From contig JAMYWO010000011.1 in the NCBI GenBank assembly GCA_024220525.1, positions 196,487 through 240,655 of the forward strand: 44,169 bases of DNA, given 5' to 3'. Under the pieces are notes generated by a model. The model was not told where the DNA came from, searched no databases, and was given only the letters and a program-made list of their open reading frames with translations. This document shows positions 33,801 to 43,475 of this stretch, piece after piece; within the stretch, counting starts at the first letter, position 1; each line of letters opens with the position of its first letter. Origin of the DNA: Cochliopodium minus. Taxonomy: Eukaryota; Discosea; Himatismenida; Cochliopodiidae. Both the position numbers and the translations under genes were made by a program.

Positions 33801-35046
33801 ATTAATTATTATTAAAATTATTTTTATTTTTTATTTTATTTATTTTATCACAAGGACCCTAAGGCTAAAGAGTTTTGGAACCTTTGCTACAACGGCCAAA
33901 CAATCGTCAAGTACAAAGAATTGGAGTCAGACTTTATGGACTTTCTTGACATAGGACACTTGGAAATTCCCGAGTTAGGAAAATTTTTGAAATTGCTCAT
34001 CAGTAATTCTCTTTAAAAAAACTTTTCATTTTTTAAAAAATTATTCTCTTTTTTTTTTTTTAAAAAAATTAACTTGATTATTATTTTTACTTTATTAGTT
34101 TTTTATTTTTTTTTAAAGTAATTTTAATTTTATATTATATTTTATATTTCATATTTTATATTTCATATTTTATATTTCATATTTATATTTCATATTTTAT
34201 ATTTCATTTTTATTTTAATATTCTTTTATTTTTATTTCTTTATTAAAAAATTTTATTTTCATCAATTAATTTAGTTTGTTATTTTTTTTAAATTATTTTT
34301 ATTTTATTTCATTTTTTTCATCAATATTTTTTTTTTCGATTGAAAGAACAAGACAGAGACAACGGAGAATATGTAGAGCTGGAGAACTTTGGGAAAATAT
34401 GGAGTTGGTTCGGCCCTTTGAGGAGCGGAAATGAAACATTAGTTAACATCAAAGAAATTCTTACCTCTGGTTGGTATCATGGTGACCTTAGTGCTGGTGA
34501 AGCTGAAAACAGATTAGCAAAGAGACCTGCTGGTACTTACTTGGTAAAAAAAAAATAATAATGAACAAAATTAAAAATTAAAAATTAAAAAATTAAAAAT
34601 AAATAAAAATGATTTAAACAAATTATCTAAAAGGTAAGATTATCAGCACCTTTTATAAATAATACCAAACAATAAAAAGGAAATAATACAATATTAATAA
34701 AAAATGACAATTAAAATAATAAATTATTTAAACAACAAAATGAAAAATTTAATAAATTTTTTAAAAGGTAAGATTATCAGCTACCAAGCCAGGGAATTTT
34801 ACAATATCAAAGATGGGAAAAAGCGGGATATCACACATCAGAATAAAATGTAAAAAGGGTGTTTTGACAGTCACTGTCCCTTCCAAGAAGAAACAGACCA
34901 TCAAGGAGGAGGTTCCTCTCCACACTTTCATCAAGAAAATCTCCAAGGCCCTTGAGCTTAAAAAACCTTGCTTGGGTTCTCCTTATGTTCTTTCTAATGC
35001 CAGTTGTTATGAGGGTGATGATGGAGATTCTGATTCTGATGATTAA
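30856..35046 (+). CDS. GRAM-pseudokinase-SH2 protein (SHK-like)
   Basis: Eleven exons (30856-30904, 30967-31073, 31254-31428, 31511-31584, 31707-31852, 32118-32349, 32789-32996, 33193-33380, 33855-34002, 34347-34543, 34768-35046) join in phase to 600 residues. Residues 15-110 look like a GRAM domain (GHLYITQSSYYFYAE, IHRNDIKRIEK). A TKL-type kinase fold follows at about 136-392: IKEEIGKGNLGSVYRG, VAIKKLL, MRHPNLALLMG, KGVNWLHESKP. The HRD motif is HHNLKPEN (catalytic Asp replaced by Asn), DFG is DSG in CDSGLG, and APE is SPE. ATP binding may persist but catalysis should not. The SH2 domain at the end has SGWYHGDLSAGEAENRL and YLVRLSATKPGNFTIS with its phosphotyrosine Arg. This is the layout of Dictyostelium SHK proteins with an added GRAM domain. 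The tail is acidic (GDSDSDD). Confidence 0.92.
34134..34210 (+). repeat. TATTTCATATTTTA intronic repeat
   Basis: About five imperfect units of ATTTCATATTTTAT lie in intron 9 of the GRAM-pseudokinase-SH2 gene. Confidence 0.8.
34629..34781 (+). repeat. Duplicated 3' splice-site/exon-start segment
   Basis: The 19-base word aaaaggtaagattatcagc is present at 34629-34647 and 34763-34781. The second copy is the true start of the last exon (VRLSA). Use of the first would encode VRLSAPFINNTKQ and stop, losing most of the SH2 domain. Confidence 0.85.
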
Positions 35047-35146
35047 AAACAAAATAATAAAATTTTTTTTTTTGATATGTATAATTGTTTTAATTTGAAA
35101 AAAAAAAATTTTCAAGAAAGAAATTCATAAGACATTTTCTTATCTA

Positions 35147-35890
35147 TCATAAGGGTTTGTTTAGATCTATTATTTTATTTTTGAAATTTTCCCTCAATTC
35201 TTTATTATCGATTTCCAATTCCTCTATTTTCAGATTCATCTCCGAGAATTTCAAGAACAACAAATCAATTTTCTCTTCATTTCTCTTATTTGTCGTTTCC
35301 ATCATGTTATTTAAATCATCGAATTTTTTCTCTAGATGTTTTATTCTTTCTTTCTTTTTTACTATTTTCTCTTTCAATTTTTCATTTTCTACGTTTCTTT
35401 CTTCCTGTATTATTTGAATTTGTCTCTTCAGTTTTTTAATTTCTTCGTCCCTGGACTCTATCTGTTCATTTTTGTTTTTAATTTGTTCTTTGTTTGATTG
35501 AAAGATTTTTTTTTTCTCCACAACATTCAACTTATTAATGTAAACAATAATTTCAGATCTAGATTTGAGATGGTTTTGATCTAAAACTTTCTCAATACTT
35601 TTTTTAAACTCTTCGGAAATGTTATGTGTATTATCAATCAAATCAATACATTTTAATAAGAGGTCATATCCCGAAATACCTTCACTAATCAATGTGATCA
35701 TTTCTCTTTTTTTTGCTATTGTTTTTTCTCTTTTATTTAACCGTCCATGTAAAAAAATAGAAAAATGAGATAATAAATTATCATCATTTAAAAGATCCAA
35801 ATAATTCAAAATATCTGTTTTGAGAGAATTATCAAGATCCTCTATTACTCGAAAAGGATTCATATTTTCTAGTTCAATATCATCCTTCAT
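35147..35890 (-). CDS. Helical domain plus coiled-coil protein, array member 1
   Basis: Single exon, 247 residues. The N-terminal half is a compact helical region (DILNYLDLLNDDNLLSHF, KREMITLISEGISGYDLLL, KCIDLIDNTHNISEEFKKSI). From about residue 130 to the end it is a long charged coiled coil (KNEQIESRDEEIKKLKRQI and following). I do not recognise the family. The N-terminal pattern of six short helices followed by coiled coil recalls CARD-coiled-coil adaptors, but this is only a shape resemblance. Two related genes follow on the same strand (broken at 36200-36740, intact at 36817-37500), so this is a tandem family. Lack of introns is unusual in this window. Its 3' end is 100 bases from that of the SH2 gene (convergent). 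Confidence 0.7.
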   Translation of the reverse strand: MKDDIELENMNPFRVIEDLDNSLKTDILNYLDLLNDDNLLSHFSIFLHGRLNKREKTIAKKREMITLISEGISGYDLLLKCIDLIDNTHNISEEFKKSIEKVLDQNHLKSRSEIIVYINKLNVVEKKKIFQSNKEQIKNKNEQIESRDEEIKKLKRQIQIIQEERNVENEKLKEKIVKKKERIKHLEKKFDDLNNMMETTNKRNEEKIDLLFLKFSEMNLKIEELEIDNKELRENFKNKIIDLNKPL

Positions 35891-36199
35891 TTTTTAAAAA
35901 ATTAAATCTGAATCAATAAATTAAATTTTTTCAACCACAAATATATAAAATAAACACACAATATATTTGTCTCTTCAATTTTTTTGATTTCATAAAATTT
36001 AATTATTTTTCTAGATCTCAAACATTTTTCTTTATCCAAAACAAGAAAAATTTTTTTCATTTCTTGGTTATCTTTTCTAATTCATTTTCGGATTCTGTTG
36101 ATTTATAATGTTTCTGAATTCAAAAAACATTAAATTGGTATCTTATACATAATCAGAACTCTATCTTTCCTATTTGATGTTCTTCTTCCAATCATTTGA
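35891..36199. other. Spacer within the coiled-coil array
   Basis: This lies between array member 1 and the broken member 2. It holds AT-rich sequence with scattered short words resembling the coiled-coil coding region (ttctttatcc, tttttgattt), perhaps the far 3' end of the decayed copy. Confidence 0.4.
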
Positions 36200-36740
36200 T
36201 TCTATCTTCCTTTACTCTCACTATGTTTAAGAATTTTCTCTTTCTGCTCTCCATTTTCAATATTTCTTTCTTTTCCTTTCTCTTCAAAGTTTGAATCTGT
36301 TTCCTCAAATTGAAATTTTTTCTTCTTGTTTTTCTCCAGTATTGAGATATTGTTAATTTGAACTAAAATATCAGTTTTGGTCAGTATGTTTTTTTCCAAT
36401 ATTTCTCAAAATGCTTTTCAAACTTTGTTGAAAATTGATGTGTATCCATCAATTCAATACACTTGTATAAGAAATCAAAACCTGTAATTTTATCATCAAT
36501 GAGTGTCAACAATTTATCTTTTTTTGTTTGGTTGATTCCCTTACTTTTGATCCTCCATGTTTAAAGATGATGATTTCTCTTCATTATCCTTCAAATCTTT
36601 TTTGAGATTAGCAAATGGTTCTTTGTTAATTTCTATAATTTCTTTTGGATTATCTTTAAGAATTCTTTTCAACATTTTTTTTTTTATGATTTTATTTATC
36701 TCTGTTGTATTCAAAAAAATAAACAAAAAAAACTTTAAAA
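36200..36740 (-). pseudogene. Broken middle copy of the coiled-coil family
   Basis: Pieces of this stretch match array member 1 on the same strand: KDKLLTLIDDKITGFDFL and YKCIELMDTHQFSTKF (compare TLISEGISGYDLLLKCIDLI and DNTHNISEEF), then a charged segment with ISILEKNKKKKF. Frame changes and stops separate the pieces: an N-terminal 43-codon frame (36672-36541), a middle piece in another frame, and a C-terminal frame (about 36399-36202). The gene cannot be translated as a whole. It is a host gene copy that has decayed after tandem duplication. Confidence 0.75.
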
Positions 36741-36816
36741 CCAATAATTGATTTTTTAAGCTATAAAAAGAGGAAATCTTATATTTTATTTTCCTTTGAT
36801 TTTTATAACAAAAAAT

Positions 36817-37500
36817 TCAATTTGTTTCTGATTCCATTCCTTGATCTTTTTGTTTCTTCTTTTTCTTCTTTCTCTTCTTTTCTTTCTTTTTTTGTTTTTC
36901 AACCTTGAGCTTTTCAATATCTCCCACAATGCCATCGATTTTTTGTTTCAAATAGTAAATTGAAGCTTCTTTTTCACTATTTTCTTTTTTCAGCTCTAGG
37001 ATTTCGTTTTTTAATTGTACGTTCTCAGTTGCCAGCACGGAGGATCTCAATTTCTCATTCTCTCCTTCTTTAAAAGAAATGACATTTCTAAGCGTATCCC
37101 CACACGTCTTCAAGCAAGTAATCTCCTCTGATTGATATTCATTTATAATGCTCATGTATTTTATTATGTCAACTTTTTTGGAGAATTTGTGTTTTATGAG
37201 AAGTTTCTTTAGATCTTTTATAAAAGCAGATGAAACTTCATTATTGTTTATTATTTCAATACACATAAGCAACACTTTTCCCTTGTTTTTCATCACTCTC
37301 TTCAACTCTTCTTTCACCAATTTCAATTTTTCCCTTGTACTATAAAATCCATGAACAAAACTGTCTGAATATTCTTCATTTAATAACTTTTCTAGATCCT
37401 TTGAGAAGTTTCTTTCTTTCTTTTTCCAGTATTCATAACTTTCTCGAGGGAATTCCATTTTTTTTTTTATTTTGGTTTTTGTTATTTTATATTTTTTCAT
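36817..37500 (-). CDS. Helical domain plus coiled-coil protein, array member 3
   Basis: Single exon, 227 residues from 37500, or 213 from the second Met at 37458 (MEFPRESYEYWKKKERN), which lacks the lysine-rich prefix and may be the true start. It is a distant paralogue of 35147-35890: EELKRVMKNKGKVLLMCIEI, NNNEVSSAFIKDLKKLLIKH and KFSKKVDIIKYMSIINEY line up with the helical part of member 1, followed by a coiled coil (NVQLKNEILELKKENSEKE) and a very basic lysine-rich tail. Function unknown. It is the upstream end of the three-copy array. Confidence 0.7.
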   Translation of the reverse strand: MKKYKITKTKIKKKMEFPRESYEYWKKKERNFSKDLEKLLNEEYSDSFVHGFYSTREKLKLVKEELKRVMKNKGKVLLMCIEIINNNEVSSAFIKDLKKLLIKHKFSKKVDIIKYMSIINEYQSEEITCLKTCGDTLRNVISFKEGENEKLRSSVLATENVQLKNEILELKKENSEKEASIYYLKQKIDGIVGDIEKLKVEKQKKKEKKRKKKKKKQKDQGMESETN

Positions 37501-38117
37501 TTTAATTAATTTTAATTTTAATTTTTCATTTCAATTGACAAGTATATTAAATTGCATGTAAGGAAAAAGAAATCAAAGTATCTCTTGATTATTTTTAATA
37601 AAACAAATTCCATAGAAGATTGCTTCAAATAACATTAATTAATTCAAATTATTATGGTTGGTTGTGACAAGCATTTATATTTATTTATATTCAATATCCA
37701 CAATCAAAAGAAAAAAAAGAAATATTTAAAGATTGATGTTCGGAGATTCAAACGGAATTAAAGAATTTTAAATGAAATGATCTCTATTAATTTACCAGCA
37801 TATGTGGCCAAAATCTTTGATCTATCATAAATATTACTTCAAATCAAATTTTATTTTTTCAAATTTCTTCTTTTAAAATTTAATTCTCTTAAAATAAAAT
37901 TTAACCTTTTTAATTCTTATCATTCAAACAATATAAGAACTCTAAAAAAACAATATTTTTACTGATATTGGAAGTAAGAAAAAAATAATAATCACACTTT
38001 CAAATAAAAAAAAAATATAATATAAATAAAAAAAAAAAAAAAAAAATATTTCAAAAACAATTTACACGACATTACTGTGTAGATTACAAAAGAAGCATTG
38101 AATAGAAAACGATTATC
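37501..38117. other. Divergent intergenic region, no gene seen
   Basis: This spacer separates coiled-coil member 3 (-) from the GNAT gene (+). It holds several A-runs, including a 20-base A-rich stretch before 38047. No RNA gene, exon or repeat was recognised. Confidence 0.5.
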
Positions 38118-39571
38118 ATGGAGAATTCAACTAAATTGGTGTTCAAAGATCTTAGGTCAATCACAAATTCCAGAAAAAGAGAATATTTCCTCAAAAAATT
38201 CTATAACGATTTTTTGAAGAAATTTTTCCCTAAAAAGGAACAACTTGTAATAACATGAAGAGAATTCCTAATATTCTTATTAGGAATTCCTTTACTTTTT
38301 TTTTAAAAAAAAAGATTAACTTACCTTTTTTGTTTATGAAGCTTTAAGAACTAACATTCCTCAAATCTTTTGTTTATTTATTTTTTATCCCTCCCAATAA
38401 AAAATAAATTTTCAATTGATATATTTATTAAAAATAGGATACACTTGAAACTCTTAGTGCAAGTTTAAACCCTAAAGAATCCAAATTTTTTGAGGTAGTA
38501 ATACATATCGTGTTAGCATTCAAAGAATCTACCGAGGAGATACTTGGTGGAATAGTATTTGAATTTTATCACGTCTCATCATTTGGGTAAAAAAAAAAGA
38601 TAATTTTGAGAAATATATTATATTTAAGAAAAGCAAAATCACTCTTAAATATATTTTTCTAATATTCATTCAATTACCCAATAACCATTTAAAATTATTC
38701 CTAATTTTTCAATCTCAAAATCATAATATATATAAAATTTTCTTATTCTTTTTCTTATATATTTTATATATTTCCCATAATTTCCTCATTTTTCTTATAA
38801 ATTCTCATAAACATTCAATTTCTAATTTTTCTCACCTTTTTTTTAAAACTTGAATTCTAGATTGATAAGCTACATTTGTGTTGACGACAGATACAGAAAT
38901 CTCAAGATTGGAAAGAAATTGATCGATATGGCAGAAGAAGAGCTAAACTCCTGCTCCTTTCAAAATAGTGGGAAACCATGTGGCGCAATTTTGTTGGAGA
39001 TGAACTCTCCTTACAGGGTTATGGAGAAGGAAGATAGTTTCTCTCCCCAGCAAAGAATCAACGTATTCAAGAATCTTGGATGCAGTCTTGTTGAAATTGA
39101 TTATGTACAACCTCCCCTTGATACAGATCTATCTCCTGATACCTCATTGCTTTTGATTTGTATCAATAAAGATGGCAAGAAGAATATCGATGGAGAAAAG
39201 CTTGCTGATTTTTATAGGTAAAATTATCCTTAAATTAAAGATAATAATAGCTCTTATTTCATATCATCAACAATAAAATTTCAACTTTTTTAAATAATCA
39301 ATATTGAACACTTAACATGATCAATACCATTAATTAATCCTTATTTTGATAATGATTTTTTTAAATTGATAGAGAATTTTGGGAGACAAGTTGCGACGAT
39401 GCATCTGAATTCAAGCAGTACTTCTTTGATTCTGTCTGCTATGCAAGGGAAAAGAAATCCATCCCTCTCAAGCCCCTCACTTTGGACAACATCTACGATC
39501 TCGAAATCAAGTTCCACAAAAGGGTCGAGCATCAATATCCTTTGAAAGGTCGTTTTAAATCCAATCTATAG
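38118..39571 (+). CDS. GNAT-family N-acetyltransferase
   Basis: Four exons (38118-38246, 38438-38586, 38861-39217, 39373-39571) join in phase to 277 residues. The acetyl-CoA binding core is visible: a strand EEILGGIVFEFYHVSS, GLISYICVDDRYRNLKIGKK (the R/Q-x-x-G-x-G/A-type motif A, here R-N-L-K-I-G-K), then the helix KLIDMAEEELN. A following strand GAILLEMNSPYR and YVQPPLD match the second half of the fold. GNAT enzymes move acetyl groups to amines on proteins or small molecules; the substrate cannot be told from sequence. The C-terminal about 65 residues have no known motif. The neighbouring GST gene on the same strand is unrelated. Confidence 0.82.
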
Positions 39572-39880
39572 AGAGTAGAATATAACTTTTTTTGGCAACA
39601 AAGATTATTATATTCTTTGTACAATATGTTATTTGTATAATTTTAAACAAAAAATTTATTTTTATTAAACGACATAACTCTCTTTTTTGATTTTTCAAAA
39701 GAAATTTACTTTGTTTTCGTTTTTGTTTTTATTTTTATATCCAAATCACTTTACAAAGCAAAAATAAAATAAAATTTATAAAAGATCAAAGTGATTTGCC
39801 AAGAACCCAAAATGATGTTGTTGATATCAATAAATTCACTTTCATTCAAAAAAAATAATAAAAAAAAAAATAGAATTTAA
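39572..39880. other. Intergenic region, no gene seen
   Basis: A short AT-rich spacer between the GNAT and GST genes, both on the plus strand. No terminator-like structure or repeat stands out. Confidence 0.5.
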
Positions 39881-40942
39881 ATGACACTCACTTTATATGT
39901 TGATATGCTTTCCCAACCTAGTCGTGCTGTTGTGGCATTTTGCAAATTATTGAATATACCTTATAATGTGAAGCTGGTGTAAAATATATTCACTTCTTTC
40001 TCTGTTGAATTATAAAAAAAATATAAATTTTTTTGAAAAAGAAATTTGGGAAAAAGAGAAAATAAAACAAAAGAATATTTGGAGAAATTTCCTAAAGGAC
40101 AGGCTCCAGCCATTGATGATGATGGTTTCCTCTTGGCAGAATCACATGCAATAATGTAATTACATAAAATTTTTTTTTTTTTGGGAATAATTTTTGAACC
40201 AAAAAAAGAAAAATTTAAATTAAATTATAAACAAAAAGAAATATTATAACTAGTTTTTTTTTCAATTTTTTTTAGGAGATATTTGTCTAATAAGTATGAC
40301 AAAACACAATTATACCCAAAAGATTTTCAAAAGAGGGCAAATGTTGACAGATACTTAGATGCACATCACCTTTTTCTCAGATTTCCGTGCTCTACTTATT
40401 TTCAAAAGACCAGTAAAATATTAAAATAAAGATTTAAAAAATAAAAATAAATAAAAATAAATTAAAAAAATTAAAAAAATTGAAATAAAAAATAAAAATA
40501 AAAATAAAATTATTTAGTTTTAAGGTCAGTTTTGATGGGACAAACTTTGGAAGAGACAGAAAGATTGAAGCTCGAGAAATTTGTAAATAACGCACTGAAA
40601 GAATTGGATCAAATCTGGCTCTCAAAGGGGAGTTATTTGGCAGGAGAAGAATTGACCATTGCAGGTAATAATTTTTTTATTTATTTTTTTTAAAATTATT
40701 TTTAATTTTATTTTTAATATTATAATTATTTTTTGATTTAATTTACTTTCATTTGATTTTTTTTTTAAATAGATTTGTCTTCTTATTGTGAACTATATCA
40801 AATTGCCTTTTTGCCCAATTTCAAGTTGGAGAACTACCCAAACTTGAATAAGTGGTTCAACACCATCAACAATCTCCCTATCTTCAAAGAAATCAACGTA
40901 GTCTATGATAAATTTGGAAAATTAGTTTTAAGCAAACTTTAA
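39881..40942 (+). CDS. Theta-type glutathione S-transferase
   Basis: Five exons (39881-39978, 40042-40155, 40276-40412, 40518-40664, 40773-40942) join in phase to 221 residues. The thioredoxin-like half has TLYVDMLSQPSRAVVAFCKL, with the Ser of SQPSR in the theta-class catalytic position, then QAPAIDDDGFLLAESHAIM with the Asp/Glu-Ser pair that grips the glutathione gamma-glutamyl group, and RYLSNKY. The helical half has the N-capping motif YLAGEELTIADLSSYCEL. Length is normal for cytosolic GSTs. The enzyme should join glutathione to electrophiles in the cytosol. Exon 1 ends at a GTGTAAAA doublet of donors; only the second keeps the frame. Confidence 0.93.
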
Positions 40943-41005
40943 AAAGACTGGAAAAAAAACAATTAAAAAATTTTCAAAAATTTCTTTTTTTTTTTTATTT
41001 ATTTT

Positions 41006-41933
41006 TTAATTCATAAAAATAAATCTCCTATTTTCAGATCTTTTTTTGGCACTCTCAACACCTTCTTCTATGTTTTCTTTTTCAACAAGACCATGAGTAT
41101 CATTCGTAGAAGTCCCAAATAAAAATTGAAAAAAAGATGTCTCCTTTATTGTTCTTTTCTTAGATTCTGTATTTGTTGATTAAAAAAATTTTTATTGTTT
41201 TTTATTTATTTTTTTTACCTTTTTTTCGAAACTCATTTTCCAAAAATTGTAAGTTTCTTTTTAAATTGTTAATTTTATGATTGTTAGAGCTGAGATGATC
41301 ATAGAAGTTTTTCATCTTCAGAGTATTGTAAGGCTTGAAATTGAAGGAGTTTTCTTGGGGATAGTTATGCAAGGTGTAGAGCTTGTTCAGATTGTCTTCA
41401 ACATCGAGGAGTCTCATCCTATAGTTGGAGAGCCTTTTATGTTGATCAACAATGTTGAATTTAAGAGTTTTTATTAAAGAGATGATAAAAGTGAAGAAGG
41501 GAAAGAGAAAAAAATGAATGATCATCTTGGAGTAAAACATCAAAAAGCAAATGAAATGAAATATGTTAACAAATCTCCACTTTACATAATAAATAAAAAT
41601 AAAAGTAGAAATGAAAATCAATATGTTTTTCCAGATTTGTTTGAAATGAGACTTTTTGTATTTAGTTTCTCCATAAAAACAAGAAAACAACTGGGAATTT
41701 CCCATCTTCATTTTTTTTTCAACATTATTTACCCTGTAATCCAACTTTAATTTTTCTTTTTGAAATGATTCTCGCTTAATCCGTATTTTCTCCTCGAAAA
41801 TCCTTTTCTTTTCAATGATTTTTCCAAGTCTAACATTCACTACTTGATTTTCCATATCAAGAACTCTAATATCGTCATTAATTTTATCTTTATTAGAACA
41901 AAATGTATGTTTATCATCTAAAAAATCCTCCAT
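41006..41933 (-). CDS. Two-TM coiled-coil protein
   Basis: Two exons (41933-41219, 41166-41006) join in phase over a 52-base intron to 291 residues. The N-terminal about 90 residues are charged and coiled-coil-like (VVNVRLGKIIEKKRIFEEKI). About residues 103-155 hold two or three very hydrophobic segments (ILIFISTFIFIYY, NIFHFICFLMFY, HFFLFPFFTFIISLI). A second coiled-coil region follows (LSNYRMRLLDVEDNLNKLY, NNLKRNLQFLENEF), then a short charged tail. No family is recognised. The arrangement suggests a membrane-anchored protein with both ends facing the same side (inference). It is convergent with the GST gene, 63 bases apart. Confidence 0.65.
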
Positions 41934-42249
41934 AAATTGCTTTTTCCAACAACTAAACCAAATTTTTTAAAAACTTAATTTAATCAATCAAAAAATAATT
42001 TTTTTATTTCAAAAATAACTTTATTTTTATTTTTTATTTTTTATTTTTTGTTTTTTATTTTTTATTTTTTATTTTTTATTTTTTATTTTATTTTTTATTT
42101 TTTATTTTTTATTTTTTATTTTTTATTNTAATTTATTTAATTTATTTAATTTATTTAATTTATTTAATTTATTTAATTTATTTAATTTATTTAATTTATT
42201 TTATTCCATGTAAATTATTTTTATTTTTATTGTCCATTTGTTTTTTTAG
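41934..42249. other. Low-complexity region before the headless RCC1 gene
   Basis: It contains a TTTTTTA heptamer array (42021-42126), an ambiguous base at 42127 and an AATTTATTT nonamer array (42128-42200). The 5' part of the RCC1 gene should lie here but is not found; either it is missing or the assembly is broken. Confidence 0.7.
42021..42200. repeat. Heptamer array switching to nonamer array
   Basis: TTTTTTA units run to 42126, then one ambiguous base, then about eight AATTTATTT units. The change of unit occurs exactly at the ambiguous base. Confidence 0.9.
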
Positions 42250-43283
42250 ATTATGGTCAACTCGGTTTGGGAAATGATTTGAAAATAAACCAAAATCTAA
42301 CTGAACCAAAATTAATCACGAACAATAAAAACATAAAACAAATCAGTTGCGGATATTACCACTCTATGTATTTAACTTTTCAAGGTGAAATGTTTGCTTT
42401 TGGATATAATGCATATGGAATGGTTGATTTATTTAAAAATTTTCATTAATTTTTTTTGTTCTTATGAATAATTTTGTTTTTTTTTTAATTATTAGAATTT
42501 TATTAATTTTAATGATATTTTTCATTATTCTTTTTTTGATCACTTATTTTTGATTATTCATAGCTTGGAATCGGAAACAATAAAAATAAACTGACTCCAG
42601 TCAAATTGGAGACAAAAGAAAAAATTAAATACATTTCCGCTTTTGCCCAAAGTTCGATGTTTTACACTGAAAATGGAGATATTTTTTCATTTGGACAAAA
42701 CAAGTAAAACATTTTTTTTTTTCTTGTAATTTGGAACATTCATTTTAATTATTTTTAATTTGATTATTTTTTATTTTTGAAATTTTTTATTTTTGATAAT
42801 TCTTGAGTATTATTTATTTTTATTTATTAAATAATTATTTTTGATTTCTCTTTTATTTCTAAATTGTATATTTGGTAATTCTTAATTATTGTTAATTTTT
42901 TCTTTGGAATTTTTTTATTTTTATTACTTATTTTTGATTTGGAATTTATTTAAAATTATTATTTTGTTTGGTTTCTTGTTTAATTGATTAGTTATGGCCA
43001 ACTTGGTTTGGGCAATAAAACTGATTACAATACTGCTCAAAAATCAATAAACAACCCCAATTTAACGATCATCAATTCAAGATCAAAAAAACAGTTTTCA
43101 TTGTGGTCTCCTGAAAAACATTCTCATTTCTCTTCTCTTTTCAAACAAAATATTTCAACATTTGTGAAATGTTTGAAGTTTAAACAAATTGTTTGGAAGT
43201 TGAAACTTCCCAAATTCGTTTTATTTGAGATCATCATTTTTTTCGGCTCCTCCTTTGATCACTTCAAAATAAGTCAATTGTAG
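42250..43283 (+). CDS. RCC1-repeat protein lacking its 5' end
   Basis: Three exons (42250-42422, 42564-42703, 42992-43283) join in phase. RCC1 blades are clear: DYGQLGLGNDLKINQ, KQISCGYYHSMYLTFQGEMF and AFGYNAYG; then LGIGNNKNKLTPVKL, FYTENGDIFSFGQN; then NYGQLGLGNKTDYNTA. After the third blade start the protein changes to LWSPEKHSHFSSLFKQNIST, FVKCLKF and LPKFVLFEIIIFF, the start of a BTB-linked segment I associate with protist RCC1/BTB proteins, and stops at 43281. A normal RCC1 propeller has about seven blades. The first exon begins at an acceptor with no start exon before it, so the gene is truncated at its 5' end, and probably at its 3' end too. Confidence 0.85.
43121..43260 (+). repeat. 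Copy 2 of the dispersed RCC1-gene 3' segment
   Basis: This is the coding partner of the copy at 17419-17560 (about 97% by eye). It covers HSHFSSLFKQNISTF through EIIIFF of the headless RCC1 protein. Similarity ends sharply on both sides. Confidence 0.9.
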
Positions 43284-43296
43284 TAAAAGATCATTT

Positions 43297-43328
<32 letters not shown>

Positions 43329-43475
43329 GAAGGGGAAAAAGATTATTGACTTTATTGAATGGAAAATTATTCATCAAGCTCCCATGGATATAATGGATTT
43401 TATTATGATGGTAGAATTTTGAAAGAATTGAGGGATCAATCCCTTATTTAATTTTATATACTCAAAAATGAATTA

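Noticed and set aside
43359-43452. Short plus-strand frame starting MENYSSSSHGYNG
   Set aside because: About 30 codons, no motif, and it ends before the better-supported start of the RCC1 gene at 43476.
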